From the NCBI GenBank assembly GCA_016714745.1, contig JADKCG010000021.1, positions 19,137-83,136 on the forward strand: a stretch of 64,000 bases of DNA. Reading direction: 5' to 3'. The notes under the pieces are model-generated. The model made no database searches. It was not told the origin of the DNA and saw nothing but the letters and a program-made list of their open reading frames with translations. Shown in pieces: positions 1 through 8,108 of this stretch (within the stretch, counting starts at the first letter, position 1; each line of letters starts with the position of its first letter). The DNA is from Elusimicrobiota bacterium (lineage in GTDB: Bacteria > Elusimicrobiota > Elusimicrobia > FEN-1173). Both the position numbers and the translations under genes were made by a program.

Positions 1-55
1 GGATTGAGTTTAGCCGATAGTTTCGACATCGACCCTCTTATTCAAGTTAGTTAGT

Positions 56-1531
56 ATGCAACGTCCCCTTATACGTATTACAAAGTCCGGGTTTAACAAA
101 AAAACTCTCCTCGTGACAGGATTATTGGTCGTGCTTGGGGTGTTTGGTCTTTACGCTATAACAGGGTCTCCCACGCTAATTTCGTGCGGAGATTCGGCAG
201 AGATGACCACGGCGGCGGCGAGTTTTGGCGTGGCCCACGCGCCGGGGTATCCGCTATTTACCATGGGGGGCGGAATTTTTGCCGCAATCCTGCCGGGAAC
301 TCCGGCCCAAGGGGTCAATCTCTTTAACGCGTTTTGCGGAGCCTTGGCTGTGGGGGCCATGTTCTTTGTCCTGGCCCTCTTGACCGAACAGGTGCTCCCG
401 TCGATCGCGGGGGCACTGACACTGGGTTTTTCCTACCACTTTTGGCTGTACAGCCATGTGCCGGAAATCTCCGCGTTGAATGCCCTTTTTATGGGTCTTC
501 TGCTCTGGCTGGCGATTCCTTTGGTTCAAGGGAAGAATCCCCCCTCGTCCATAAAACGACTTTACGCAATGGCCCTGGTGGCGGGGCTGGCCTTCTCCCA
601 CCACCATTCGATTGTTTTTCTCCTGCCGGGCATCCTTTTTTGTTTCCTCCTGTGGTGGAAAGACCGTTCGCCGAAACTGAGCCCCCAGCAATGGGGGACG
701 ATGGGGCTCTTCTTGCTTCTTGGACTGACCCCCTACATCTATGTCCCCCTTCGCGCCCAAGCCATGCCTTATATGAACGCCGGCACCGTTACGGATCTGT
801 CCCGTTTTATCGACCATTTCACCCGTCGCGCCTACGGCGTGACATCGCTCACACCCGAATACGCCCCTTTTAATGAAGCGGCACTCGAATCCGTATTGGG
901 TTTCTTTGGACATTCGTTGGTGAAAAGTTTTTCCTGGCCCGGCGTGATATTGGGCCTCTTTGGATTTTTGATCCTTCTCTGGAAATCACCTAAAATATTT
1001 TTAGTGGTGGGTTCGGCCTGGGTGTTGGCTGGTCCTTTTTTCTTGGCGTGGTCCGGCATGCCGGCCAACACAGTGGTCCTTCGCGCCATTTTGGAACGGT
1101 TTTTAGTGGCCTCGTTTTTCTTGTTCGCGGTCGGGGTCGGGATAGGGTTGGCCAGGGTTGCGGAAAAAATAAAAACATCCGGGTTCGGGCGCTCCTTTCC
1201 GCAAGGGGGCAGGGCAATGGCCGTGGGCGTGATTCTTCTCCTTCCGTTTTCCCTTCTGGCTCATCATTTTCAGGCATTGAAATTTTCAAATTTCAACCTG
1301 TGCGAAATCTATGGACGGGACCTCCTGGCCTCTCTCTCACAAAACGCGGTGGTATTCGTGCATGGGGACAATTCGTTGTTTACCCTGTGGTATCTGCAAC
1401 GGCTCACCGGCGCACGTCCGGACGTTAAGATCCTAAATTCCAGCATGAGCCCCGCTTATTCGGACCATTTGCGGTTTCATTTTCCAGAATTGGGAATCGC
1501 CCCGGGGACCACGCCCACTCTTCAGAACTGA
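56..1531 (+). CDS. DUF2723 membrane protein, N-terminal and central part (frameshifted)
   Basis: Polytopic membrane protein of the DUF2723 family, which is related to lipid-linked sugar transferases acting at the membrane; the exact substrate is unknown. A first hydrophobic segment spans about residues 18-36. The family hallmark follows as SCGDSAEM (43-50, acidic residues D46 and E49) and HAPGYPLF (61-68), then many further hydrophobic helices. This frame stops at 1531, but the homologous sequence continues in the frame one base away, starting near 1501 at a CCCC/GGGG run, and reaches 1965. Restoring one base there would join the two parts into a protein of about 636 residues. I think it is one gene with a single-base deletion (real or consensus error). 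No clear Shine-Dalgarno precedes the ATG at 56. Confidence 0.8.
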   Translation: MQRPLIRITKSGFNKKTLLVTGLLVVLGVFGLYAITGSPTLISCGDSAEMTTAAASFGVAHAPGYPLFTMGGGIFAAILPGTPAQGVNLFNAFCGALAVGAMFFVLALLTEQVLPSIAGALTLGFSYHFWLYSHVPEISALNALFMGLLLWLAIPLVQGKNPPSSIKRLYAMALVAGLAFSHHHSIVFLLPGILFCFLLWWKDRSPKLSPQQWGTMGLFLLLGLTPYIYVPLRAQAMPYMNAGTVTDLSRFIDHFTRRAYGVTSLTPEYAPFNEAALESVLGFFGHSLVKSFSWPGVILGLFGFLILLWKSPKIFLVVGSAWVLAGPFFLAWSGMPANTVVLRAILERFLVASFFLFAVGVGIGLARVAEKIKTSGFGRSFPQGGRAMAVGVILLLPFSLLAHHFQALKFSNFNLCEIYGRDLLASLSQNAVVFVHGDNSLFTLWYLQRLTGARPDVKILNSSMSPAYSDHLRFHFPELGIAPGTTPTLQN

Positions 1532-1965
1532 TCGAAAAAACCCAAGGGCGGTTCCCGCTTTATATTATTGGAATTCCTGGAACGGATTTTAAAGGATTGG
1601 GACTTTTAGGCAACCCGTTTTATTTGCGTCCGAGCGGTTTGGCTTTTGAAATTGTGACGAAAGGGGAGTTGGAAGAGAATTTAATGAGATCGATTCCTAT
1701 GGAATTCCAGGGAAACGTTTTAGGAAAATGGCGGGAAAACTATTTCGTGGAAGAGATTCTTTACCTCTACACCATCGGGCATTACAACCGGGCCGTGATC
1801 CATTCGGCGCAGGGACATTTCCGGGCGGCTTACGAAGCCGCCCAAAGCGCGCTCGAGGTGGACCCGCAGTTTTATTTGGCGAGAGAGTTAAGCGATCGGA
1901 TGGTGGGAAGAGTCAACAGCACACCCTCTCCCGCAAGCGGGAGAGGAAAGGTGACTACAGAATAG
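1501..1965 (+). CDS. C-terminal part of the DUF2723 protein in a shifted frame
   Basis: This open frame runs straight on from the preceding DUF2723 gene, one frame over, without a credible start of its own (a TTG at 1597 is the first candidate). It reads PGDHAHSSELIEKTQGRF and continues to a soluble, helical tail with a TPR-like stretch (residues around HYNRAVIHSAQGHFRAAYEA). The last 15 or so codons run through a palindromic REP-like repeat (PSPASGRGK), so the natural C-terminus may have been extended by repeat insertion. It ends overlapping the convergent rpe gene by 11 bp. I treat it as the tail of the same gene. Confidence 0.65.
   Translation, partial: PGDHAHSSELIEKTQGRFPLYIIGIPGTDFKGLGLLGNPFYLRPSGLAFEIVTKGELEENLMRSIPMEFQGNVLGKWRENYFVEEILYLYTIGHYNRAVIHSAQGHFRAAYEAAQSALEVDPQFYLARELSDRMVGRVNSTPSPASGRGKVTTE
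1925..1946. repeat. REP-like palindrome (CTCTCCCGC..GCGGGAGAG)
   Basis: A near-perfect hairpin with arms CCTCTCCCGC and GCGGGAGAGG around AA. Closely similar palindromes occur at 14419-14445, 32746-32769 and 61011-61034, so this is a dispersed intergenic repeat family. Here it lies at the convergent junction of the DUF2723 gene and rpe, where it could also act as a bidirectional terminator or an mRNA-stabilising stem. Confidence 0.7.
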
Positions 1966-2638
1966 GAGTTTGGGCGCGGTGGCGAAGATTTTTTAAGGCG
2001 AGGGCAGAATGGGGCGCGGCGAAAATGGCGTTGCCGGCCACGAGGGCATTGGCCCCCGCGTGAGTGGCGAGTGGAGCGGTGTCATTATTGATGCCGCCGT
2101 CCACTTCGATCCACACCTGTTTCGACGGTTTTAATTGGGCATTTTGGCGCCGGAGCCAACGGACTTTCTCAAGCATGTCGGGCATGAAAGACTGGCCACC
2201 GAACCCCGGTTCCACGGTCATCACCAAAACCAAATCCAACTCATTCAAGTACGGCGCGACCTTCTCGATCGGAGTGCGCGGCCGCACCGACAGGCCCGCC
2301 CGACAGCCGTACTTTTTGATCAGGCGGAGAACCTCCCTGGGGCGACGACAGGCCTCCACGTGAACCGTGATGTTCCAGGCGCCGGCCTGGGCGAACTGCG
2401 GAATGTATTTTTCCGGATGCTCGATCATCAAATGAACATCCTGGGGAAGCGACGTGCATTTCTTGATCCAATGGACCACCACGGGCCCCACGGTGAGGTT
2501 GGGAACAAAATGACCGTCCATCACATCCACGTGGATCCAGTCGGCCCCCACTTTTTCGACCCGGTGAATTTCTTCGCCCAACCGAGCGAAATCAGCGGAG
2601 AGAATAGAGGGTGCCATCACCAACGAGCGTTTTTTCAT
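1955..2638 (-). CDS. rpe: Ribulose-phosphate 3-epimerase
   Basis: Cytoplasmic TIM-barrel enzyme interconverting ribulose-5-phosphate and xylulose-5-phosphate in the pentose phosphate pathway. The 227-residue length is normal. Family signatures are visible: SILSADFARL (11-20), the metal-ligand and catalytic segment HVDVMDGHFVPN (36-47), VHLMIEHPEKY, VMTVEPGFGGQSF and the phosphate-binding VDGGIN. Its ATG overlaps the stop of the upstream PASTA gene in an ATGA arrangement, implying translational coupling. It is the last gene of the def-fmt-htpX-rlmN-PASTA-rpe run; def/fmt/PASTA/rpe neighbourhoods are common in bacteria. Confidence 0.95.
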   Translation of the reverse strand: MKKRSLVMAPSILSADFARLGEEIHRVEKVGADWIHVDVMDGHFVPNLTVGPVVVHWIKKCTSLPQDVHLMIEHPEKYIPQFAQAGAWNITVHVEACRRPREVLRLIKKYGCRAGLSVRPRTPIEKVAPYLNELDLVLVMTVEPGFGGQSFMPDMLEKVRWLRRQNAQLKPSKQVWIEVDGGINNDTAPLATHAGANALVAGNAIFAAPHSALALKNLRHRAQTPIL

Positions 2639-3672
2639 TTAATGGGCCGCTCCTCGACTAAAACACCGTTGACGAAAATGCGCGCCCGCGCCGGTCCTTG
2701 CGGCGACACGGGGACCTCCACCACCGACCCGGGAGATTGAACAGCGGAATACACTTCCTGTTCCCCCCCATCGTCCCGAATGACCACCCGCACTTTGGCT
2801 GAATCGGATCCTGGGGGAAGTTGATATCGAACGGTTGCCCCGACTTTGGACTCGGTACTTGAAGAGAGGGAGACAACAAAGGCCACAGGGGTTTTTTCAG
2901 TCACCGCCGAATCGGCCGACGGGAATTGGCGGATCACGACGCCCGGAAGAAAGACGGCGGTCAACTCCTCTTTCATTTCCGGTGAAATTTTCTGTTCGTC
3001 GGCCCACTGTTTGGCCGACGCATAAGGACGATTAATAAAATCCGGCATGAGCGCCATGCCCTCGGGCGGAGGGCCTTTGGACACTTTGAGGTCCACCATG
3101 GCGTTGGGCCGAACCACCGTGCTGGCCGCAGGGGTTTGCTCCATCACTTGACCGGCATCGTTTTGGAGCGAATACACCTGCGTCACCGCGCCCAACGCTA
3201 ACCCCGCCGCCCGCAGGCGATTTTGGGCTTCTGTTAATGTGACCGCGGTCAACTCGGGCGCGAAGACCACCTGCCCACCGGAAGAAAGCGTGACGCGAAC
3301 GATTTTACCTTCTCTGACATGGAGGCCCTTCGGAGGGGAATGGAGCAGTATGGCGCCGGGCGGCGAATTTTCGTCCACCTGCACAGATTCTTTGGCCAAG
3401 GCCAGTTTCAACGGGGAAAGAATATCCAGGGCCTGCTCCAACGTTTTTCCAGTGAGGTCCGGAACGATCACAATTTTGCGCGAATGAAGAAAACCCGAAA
3501 CCGCCCAATGAATCGCCAAGAGAGCAGAAAAAAGAGCGATGGCCAAGAGAAGCGTGATCACGAGGCCTGAGGGTTTCTTGCGCCGCCGATCGCCCCCCCG
3601 TTTCATAGGTTCGGCCAGAAGGGCGCCGTCCTTGGGGATGTCATCTGGGATCTGGGGATTATCCGTTGTCAT
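2635..3672 (-). CDS. Membrane-anchored PASTA-domain protein
   Basis: A 345-residue protein with a basic cytoplasmic N-terminus (RRRKK), one transmembrane helix at about residues 36-60, then repeated PASTA domains outside the membrane (for example VVIPDLTGK-like IVIVPDLTGKTLEQAL, followed by VFAPELTAVTLTEA and a third, more divergent repeat). PASTA domains bind peptidoglycan fragments; no kinase domain is present, so this is a stand-alone PASTA protein. I chose the ATG at 3672 because AAGGAG lies 8 nt upstream; a longer open frame reaches back into rlmN and is not supported. A C-terminal domain of about 80 residues is not recognised. The gene follows rlmN by 19 bp and overlaps rpe by 4 bp. Confidence 0.85.
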   Translation of the reverse strand: MTTDNPQIPDDIPKDGALLAEPMKRGGDRRRKKPSGLVITLLLAIALFSALLAIHWAVSGFLHSRKIVIVPDLTGKTLEQALDILSPLKLALAKESVQVDENSPPGAILLHSPPKGLHVREGKIVRVTLSSGGQVVFAPELTAVTLTEAQNRLRAAGLALGAVTQVYSLQNDAGQVMEQTPAASTVVRPNAMVDLKVSKGPPPEGMALMPDFINRPYASAKQWADEQKISPEMKEELTAVFLPGVVIRQFPSADSAVTEKTPVAFVVSLSSSTESKVGATVRYQLPPGSDSAKVRVVIRDDGGEQEVYSAVQSPGSVVEVPVSPQGPARARIFVNGVLVEERPIK

Positions 3673-3691
3673 CCTAAAAAACTCCTTGAAA

Positions 3692-4766
3692 TTATTTTCG
3701 CCGCCCGCCGACCGGCCCGGCTTCGCCCAGCTGGCCGCATCCGGCGGCGATGTCGGTGCCCTGGGGCTTGCGAAGCCGAACAAAAAGTCCCCTTTCCGTT
3801 AAAACTTTGGCGAACGCCCGCATGGATGTTTCCGTGGGGATTCATACGGCACACCCGCCACCGGATTGTAGGCGATCAAATTGACCCAGGCCTTTTTGGC
3901 GCGAAGCAAGTTGGCCAACCGCTGGGCTTCCCGTTCCGAATCGTTGACACCCTTGATCAAAATGTATTCAAACGTGACGCGTCCGCGGCCGGTTTCGCGT
4001 TGATAATCCCACGCCGATTTTAAAAGATCTTTGATCGGCCATACGGAGGATTTGGGTAAAAGTTTCTTCCGCGTTTCGTCATCGGCCGCATGCAGACTGA
4101 TGGCCAAGTTGATCTTGGGCGCCGCCGCGGCCAACATTTGGATTTGCGGGACCAACCCTGTCGTCGACACCGTCACATGCCGCGCGCCAAAGTTTAACCC
4201 CAGGGGAGAACGGAGGATTTGAAGCGCCTGGATCAGATGGGAGAAATTGGCAAGGGGTTCCCCATCCCCATAAAAACGAGACTGTTGATTTTGTGGCCAA
4301 AAGCTTCTTCCGCCCACAACACCTGTTCAACCATTTCCGCCGTCGTTAAATTCCGTTCCAAAGGAACACGGCCCGACGCACAAAAAACGCATCCCCAAGC
4401 GCACCCAATCTGGGTGGACAAACAAAGGGCCGAACGATCGCCTTCCCCGCCCTTGGCCGGGAGATAGACAGACGAAAATCGGCGTTTGTCCGCCGTTTCA
4501 AAGAACAGCCGCGCTGTGCCGTCTTCGGCCGACACTTCTCTTCGGCTTAACACTAAGGTCCTCAGGCGAAAGCCTGCGTCCCATTTTTCCCGAAACGACT
4601 GGGGAAGATCGCTCATTTCTCCGAACGTTTTGACCCGACGTTCAAAGATCCACGTCTGAACTTGGCGGACGCGGTAGGCTTCCTTCGGTTCAAGGCCAAA
4701 AACCTTGAACCAATCGTTAAACGGGATGTCCAACAACGTCCGCGCTGGAACAGCGGGAACTGTCAC
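3692..4766 (-). CDS. rlmN: RlmN radical-SAM 23S rRNA/tRNA adenine-C2 methyltransferase (two frameshifts)
   Basis: RlmN methylates A2503 of 23S rRNA and A37 of some tRNAs. The first frame (4766 to about 4260) has the N-terminal domain and the radical-SAM cluster motif CVFCASG after the CLSTQIGCAWG lead-in. The conserved GMGEPLAN motif is split: one frame reads GMGNP and the next reads GDGEPLANF, so one G is missing near 4262. The second frame carries HVTVSTTGLVPQ, INLAISLHA and YNPVAGVPYESP, then breaks again at a C run near 3842. The third frame gives TSMRAFAKVL, GLFVRLRKPQGTDI and AAGCGQLG, with the catalytic cysteine, and ends at 3692. All parts are intact apart from two single-base losses at homopolymers, so I suspect consensus error over a dead gene. 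Confidence 0.85.
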
Positions 4767-4778
4767 AAGGGATTCGTT

Positions 4779-5672
4779 TTAAAACGCGCCGGGCTGACGC
4801 AACCGCGCGATGCGAACATCCAACGGCGGGTGAGTCGAGAGAAGAGCCATCAGGCCCCCTTGTTTGCCGGAAATTTTAAAGGCCGCCAGGGAAGGCGCCC
4901 GTTTGTCGGTGATGCCAAGGCCGCGGCGAAGTCCTTCCAAGGCCGAGACCATTTTCTCCCGCCCGGCCAACCGAGCCCCGCCCGCGTCGGCGCGAAACTC
5001 CCGCCGTCGTGAAAAGGCCGCCACCACCATCATGCCCAAGAAACTCAACAAAATCTCCAAGGCAATGGTGACCATGAATTGGACCCCGCGCCGGCTCTCT
5101 TCTTTCACGTTCTGGCTGACAACAAAAGCAATCACACGCGCCAAGAACATGACAAAGGCGTTCACAATGCCTTGGAGGAGAGTCATCGTCACCATATCGC
5201 CATTACCGATGTGCGTGACCTCGTGCGCCAACACCCCTTCCACCTGATTGCGGTCCATCCGTTCCAACAAACCGGAAGAAACCGCCACCAACGAGCGGCT
5301 TTTGGTGGGCCCTGTGGCAAACGCGTTCAGTTCCGGACTTTGATAAACCCCCACCTCGGGCATTTCCGGCAGGTTGGCCCCGCGCGCCAGCTGATGAACG
5401 GTCTGAACCAACCAAGCCGCATCCCCCGTGGCCGTTTCGGGGTTAATGACCTTAACCCCCATCAACATCTTGGCCATGATTCGGGAAAGGGCCAACGAAA
5501 TGAACGATCCCCCCATGCCCCACACCAAGCAAAACACCGCTAACGACTGCATGTCGATGCCGTGGGCCGTCATGTAAGGACGAACGCCGAGCAGGTTCAA
5601 CACGATCGAAATGGTCACGACCACCAACACGTTGACGGCCATAAAAAGCATGATGCGTTTCAAGAATGCCAT
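4779..5672 (-). CDS. htpX: Membrane zinc metalloprotease HtpX
   Basis: M48-family inner-membrane protease that degrades misfolded membrane proteins, working beside FtsH. The 297-residue protein begins MAFLKRIM and has two N-terminal transmembrane helices (about 1-30 and 38-60). The zinc motif VLAHEVTHIGNGD supplies HExxH, a second hydrophobic pair follows (AFVMFLARVIAFV and ALEILLSFLGMM), and FRADAGGARLAG provides the downstream metal ligand region. The ATG at 5672 is chosen because AAGGAG stands 6 nt upstream; the open frame extends further but without a ribosome site. It lies 12 bp from rlmN and 13 bp after fmt in the same minus-strand run. Confidence 0.93.
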   Translation of the reverse strand: MAFLKRIMLFMAVNVLVVVTISIVLNLLGVRPYMTAHGIDMQSLAVFCLVWGMGGSFISLALSRIMAKMLMGVKVINPETATGDAAWLVQTVHQLARGANLPEMPEVGVYQSPELNAFATGPTKSRSLVAVSSGLLERMDRNQVEGVLAHEVTHIGNGDMVTMTLLQGIVNAFVMFLARVIAFVVSQNVKEESRRGVQFMVTIALEILLSFLGMMVVAAFSRRREFRADAGGARLAGREKMVSALEGLRRGLGITDKRAPSLAAFKISGKQGGLMALLSTHPPLDVRIARLRQPGAF

Positions 5673-5685
5673 GGGATTCTCCTTT

Positions 5686-6615
5686 TTATTCTTCGAATTT
5701 GTCGCCCACCGAAAGGCGGGCTCCGTTCCAAAAACTGGAGGCGTCCATTTCTTTTTTACCTTCCGGCCGAACGCACAGAACACGGAGGCTGTCCGTGAGA
5801 CATTTTACCAAAAATCCGCGGCCTTTCTCGACGGCCGTGATCTCCCCCGGCACGCCGGAGCCGTTGGGAGATCGCTCCGCTTTCCGAATCTTAACCCGCT
5901 GGCCTTTTATCACGCCATACGCGCCGGGCCATTCAAAGGTCCCCCGAATAAGGTTCACCATTTCCTCAGCGGAGCGCTGACCCCATAAGAGACGGCCGTC
6001 GTCTTTTGTCAACGGCGGCGCTTTCGTGGGTTCGCCCGTCTGGGGGGTGGGCTCCCACGGGCCCTCTTCTAATCGACGGAGGAATTCATCCAAAAGAACG
6101 AGACCCAAGGAAACCAGTTTCTCCCGCAAAGTTTCCGCATTTTCCTCAGAGGGTATGGCATACCGACCCTGGAGAAAAACCGGGCCCGTGTCCAGCCCCT
6201 TTTCAATCCGAAAGAGGGAAACGCCGGTTTCTTTTTCGCCCCGGATCAGGGCCCACTGCATGGGGCCGGCCCCTCGATATTTGGGTACCAAGGAAAAATG
6301 AACGTTCACCAGCCCCTGAAGAGGTTCGCTAAAAACCGTGGGCGGGAGGAGGTGTCCATACGCCACGACAATCCCAACATCGGGTTTCCGTCCGAACGAT
6401 TTTTCCAGCGAGAACCCCGCTAGATTTTCCGGCTGTTGAACCGGAAGACCCAAGCCAACGGCGGCTCGTTTGACTTCCGTTGGAACAACCGCGTAACCGC
6501 GCCCCGCGGGCCGATCCGGTGAACTCACGACGCCGATCAGCTGGGATTTTTTTGCCAGCCGTTCCAAAAAAGGAACAGCCACCGCCGGAGTTCCAAAAAA
6601 AACCGTGTTCAGCAA
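5686..6615 (-). CDS. fmt: Methionyl-tRNA formyltransferase
   Basis: Transfers the formyl group from 10-formyl-tetrahydrofolate to initiator Met-tRNA in the cytoplasm. Length (309 residues) is typical. Visible motifs are the N-terminal VFFGTPAVAVPFLERL, VVSSPDRPAGRG, the catalytic loop NVHFSLVPKYRGAGPMQWAL with the conserved N-H-S/P pattern, and GETETGVS-like EKETGVSLFRIEKGLDTGPV. The C-terminal OB-like domain starts around residue 205 (LLWGQRSAEEM). It starts 4 bp after the def stop codon, so the two are certainly co-transcribed; their products act at opposite ends of the formyl-methionine cycle. Confidence 0.95.
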   Translation of the reverse strand: MLNTVFFGTPAVAVPFLERLAKKSQLIGVVSSPDRPAGRGYAVVPTEVKRAAVGLGLPVQQPENLAGFSLEKSFGRKPDVGIVVAYGHLLPPTVFSEPLQGLVNVHFSLVPKYRGAGPMQWALIRGEKETGVSLFRIEKGLDTGPVFLQGRYAIPSEENAETLREKLVSLGLVLLDEFLRRLEEGPWEPTPQTGEPTKAPPLTKDDGRLLWGQRSAEEMVNLIRGTFEWPGAYGVIKGQRVKIRKAERSPNGSGVPGEITAVEKGRGFLVKCLTDSLRVLCVRPEGKKEMDASSFWNGARLSVGDKFEE

Positions 6616-6619
6616 AGGC

Positions 6620-7156
6620 CTACCAAAGACCGTCTTTCTTGCGTTGGCGAATGTCCCAAAGGGTTTTGAGCCGCTGGGGCATGGAGAGATGGTCGATCAT
6701 CACCACGCCGTCCAAATGGTCCAGTTCATGCTGGAGACATCTGGACAGGAGCCCCTCGGCTTCAACCGTGATGGGAAACCCTTTTTCATTGATCGCCGAC
6801 AATTTGACATAGGCCGCCCGCGGCACAGTCACTTGAATGCCGGGAAAGGAGAGACACCCTTCTTCGGATTTAATGTGCCCCTTGCGGGCATCGATCCGGG
6901 GATTGATGAGCGCCAACGGTTGGCTTTTCCCATCGGGGCCCACATCCACAACCATGATCCTCAAAGAAATCCCCACCTGGGGCGCCGCTAACCCGATGCC
7001 CGGCTCCGCATACATCGTGTTGAACATGACCGGGATCAGACGAAGAACAGCCTCGTTAACGGTGGCAACAGGCTTGGCCTTCTTGACCAACACAGGATGC
7101 CCATATTTGACGATGGGCAACAGTGCAGGCAAATTTTTGGGAATGGCATGATCCAT
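6620..7156 (-). CDS. def: Peptide deformylase
   Basis: Metalloenzyme that removes the N-formyl group from nascent proteins. All three family motifs are present: GIGLAAPQVG (motif 1), EEGCLSFPG (motif 2, metal-ligand Cys) and QHELDHLDGV (motif 3, HExxH). The ATG at 7156 gives a 178-residue enzyme of usual length. An upstream in-frame ATG at 7195 lies beyond the promoter and would place the -10 box inside the gene, so I reject it. The -10 TATAAT ends only 9 nt before this ATG and there is no Shine-Dalgarno, so the transcript is probably leaderless or nearly so. First gene of the run that ends in rpe. Confidence 0.94.
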   Translation of the reverse strand: MDHAIPKNLPALLPIVKYGHPVLVKKAKPVATVNEAVLRLIPVMFNTMYAEPGIGLAAPQVGISLRIMVVDVGPDGKSQPLALINPRIDARKGHIKSEEGCLSFPGIQVTVPRAAYVKLSAINEKGFPITVEAEGLLSRCLQHELDHLDGVVMIDHLSMPQRLKTLWDIRQRKKDGLW

Positions 7157-7165
7157 GACGCCTGT

Positions 7166-7195
7166 ATTATACCACGTCACCGACGGGTTTGACAA
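7166..7195 (-). promoter_or_regulatory. Promoter of def operon, back-to-back with a plus-strand promoter
   Basis: On the minus strand TTGTCA (7195-7190), 18 nt, TATAAT (7171-7166). On the plus strand TTGACA (7189-7194) occupies the same bases, with a weaker TAAGGT 17 nt downstream (7212-7217) for the Fe-S carrier gene. The two promoters thus share one -35 region, so a single regulator could affect both directions. Confidence 0.65.
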
Positions 7196-7243
7196 TACAT
7201 GACTTTTTTAGTAAGGTATTAACATCTGAAGAGGAGGTTTACC

Positions 7244-7567
7244 ATGGTGACGCTCACTGAAAATGCGACGAAGAAGGTGAAAGAAATTTTTGCGGGGGAT
7301 CCGGGCCTCACCGGAAAATCGTTGCGAGTATTGGTGGAGAAGGGCGGCTGTTCCAGCTACCAATACGGGTTTTCATTTGATGAAAAAAAAGACGGCGATG
7401 CCGAAGTGGATCAAGTGGGGTTCAAGGTGTTGGTGGACTCCGAAACCGCTGGGCTTGTGGCGGGGTCCGTGATCGACTATAAAGAAGATTTCTCGGGCGG
7501 CGGGTTCGCCATCGCCAACCCGAACGCCAAATCGTCCTGTGGCTGTGGAAAATCCTTCAACGCTTAA
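7244..7567 (+). CDS. A-type iron-sulfur carrier protein (IscA/ErpA/SufA family)
   Basis: Small cytoplasmic scaffold/carrier that hands Fe-S clusters to target enzymes. The 107-residue protein has the three family cysteines: VEKGGCSSYQY (C near residue 39) and the C-terminal SSCGCGKSF. The ATG is preceded by GAGGAGG at 6-7 nt, a strong ribosome site. It is followed at once by a second A-type carrier, an unusual tandem arrangement. No isc or suf genes are adjacent, so I cannot say whether it is closest to ErpA, IscA or SufA and give no symbol. Confidence 0.88.
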   Translation: MVTLTENATKKVKEIFAGDPGLTGKSLRVLVEKGGCSSYQYGFSFDEKKDGDAEVDQVGFKVLVDSETAGLVAGSVIDYKEDFSGGGFAIANPNAKSSCGCGKSFNA

Positions 7568-8108
7568 CCGGGTTCCCCCGGGGGGGGGGGGGGCGGCGTC
7601 CGCGGAGGGAGGAACAGAAATTCCCAGTCCCCTCGGACCAAAAAGTTCCATCGAAGAAATTTTTCAGGCTGGTTCGGCCCCCCGGAGGGCTCTTTTTGAC
7701 ATCTCCGCCCGAGCCGCGGCCCAGGCAAAATCGCTTCTCGCGTCCCGCCCCGCCCCAGACCGGGCGCTCCGGGTTAAAGTCACGCCCGGGGGTTGTTCGG
7801 GTTTTAATTACAATCTCGAACCCTGGGCCGGCCCCGCTCCCGATGGAGACCACCGAGTCGACGTGGACGATCTGACCGTTTACGTCGATCGAAATAGTCT
7901 CCTTTTCCTCGCCGGCACTGTTTTGGACTACGAAAGCACACTCTTTTCAAAACGGTTCGTCTTTAAAAACCCCAACGCCATCGCGTCCTGCTCCTGCGGA
8001 GAATCGTTCAGCGTCCAACCCCAAGGAAGGCGCCCTCCTCCCGAACATTTCCCCCTGCGGGAAAAAGTAGACCTTGCTTTTGGAACGCCCAACTCCTTAC
8101 GATTTTGA
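7539..8108 (+). CDS. Second A-type Fe-S carrier domain protein (start uncertain)
   Basis: The carrier domain begins near residue 52 (LFDISARAAAQAKSLL), with VTPGGCSGFNYNLE and the C-terminal SCSCGESF cysteine pair, so all three ligands are present. The N-terminal 50 residues are low-complexity and cross a 14-base G run (7580-7593) just after the preceding gene's stop, so the frame and start there are doubtful. The ATG at 7539 lies inside the upstream gene. A true start downstream of the G run, or a fusion of the two carriers broken at the homopolymer, are both possible. Its last bases overlap the convergent rmuC by 12 bp. Confidence 0.7.
   Translation: MAVENPSTLNRVPPGGGGAASAEGGTEIPSPLGPKSSIEEIFQAGSAPRRALFDISARAAAQAKSLLASRPAPDRALRVKVTPGGCSGFNYNLEPWAGPAPDGDHRVDVDDLTVYVDRNSLLFLAGTVLDYESTLFSKRFVFKNPNAIASCSCGESFSVQPQGRRPPPEHFPLREKVDLAFGTPNSLRF
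7580..7593. other. 14-base G homopolymer
   Basis: A C5G14 run between the two A-type carrier genes. Such a run is prone to length error and controls the apparent reading frame of the second gene's N-terminus. Confidence 0.9.
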
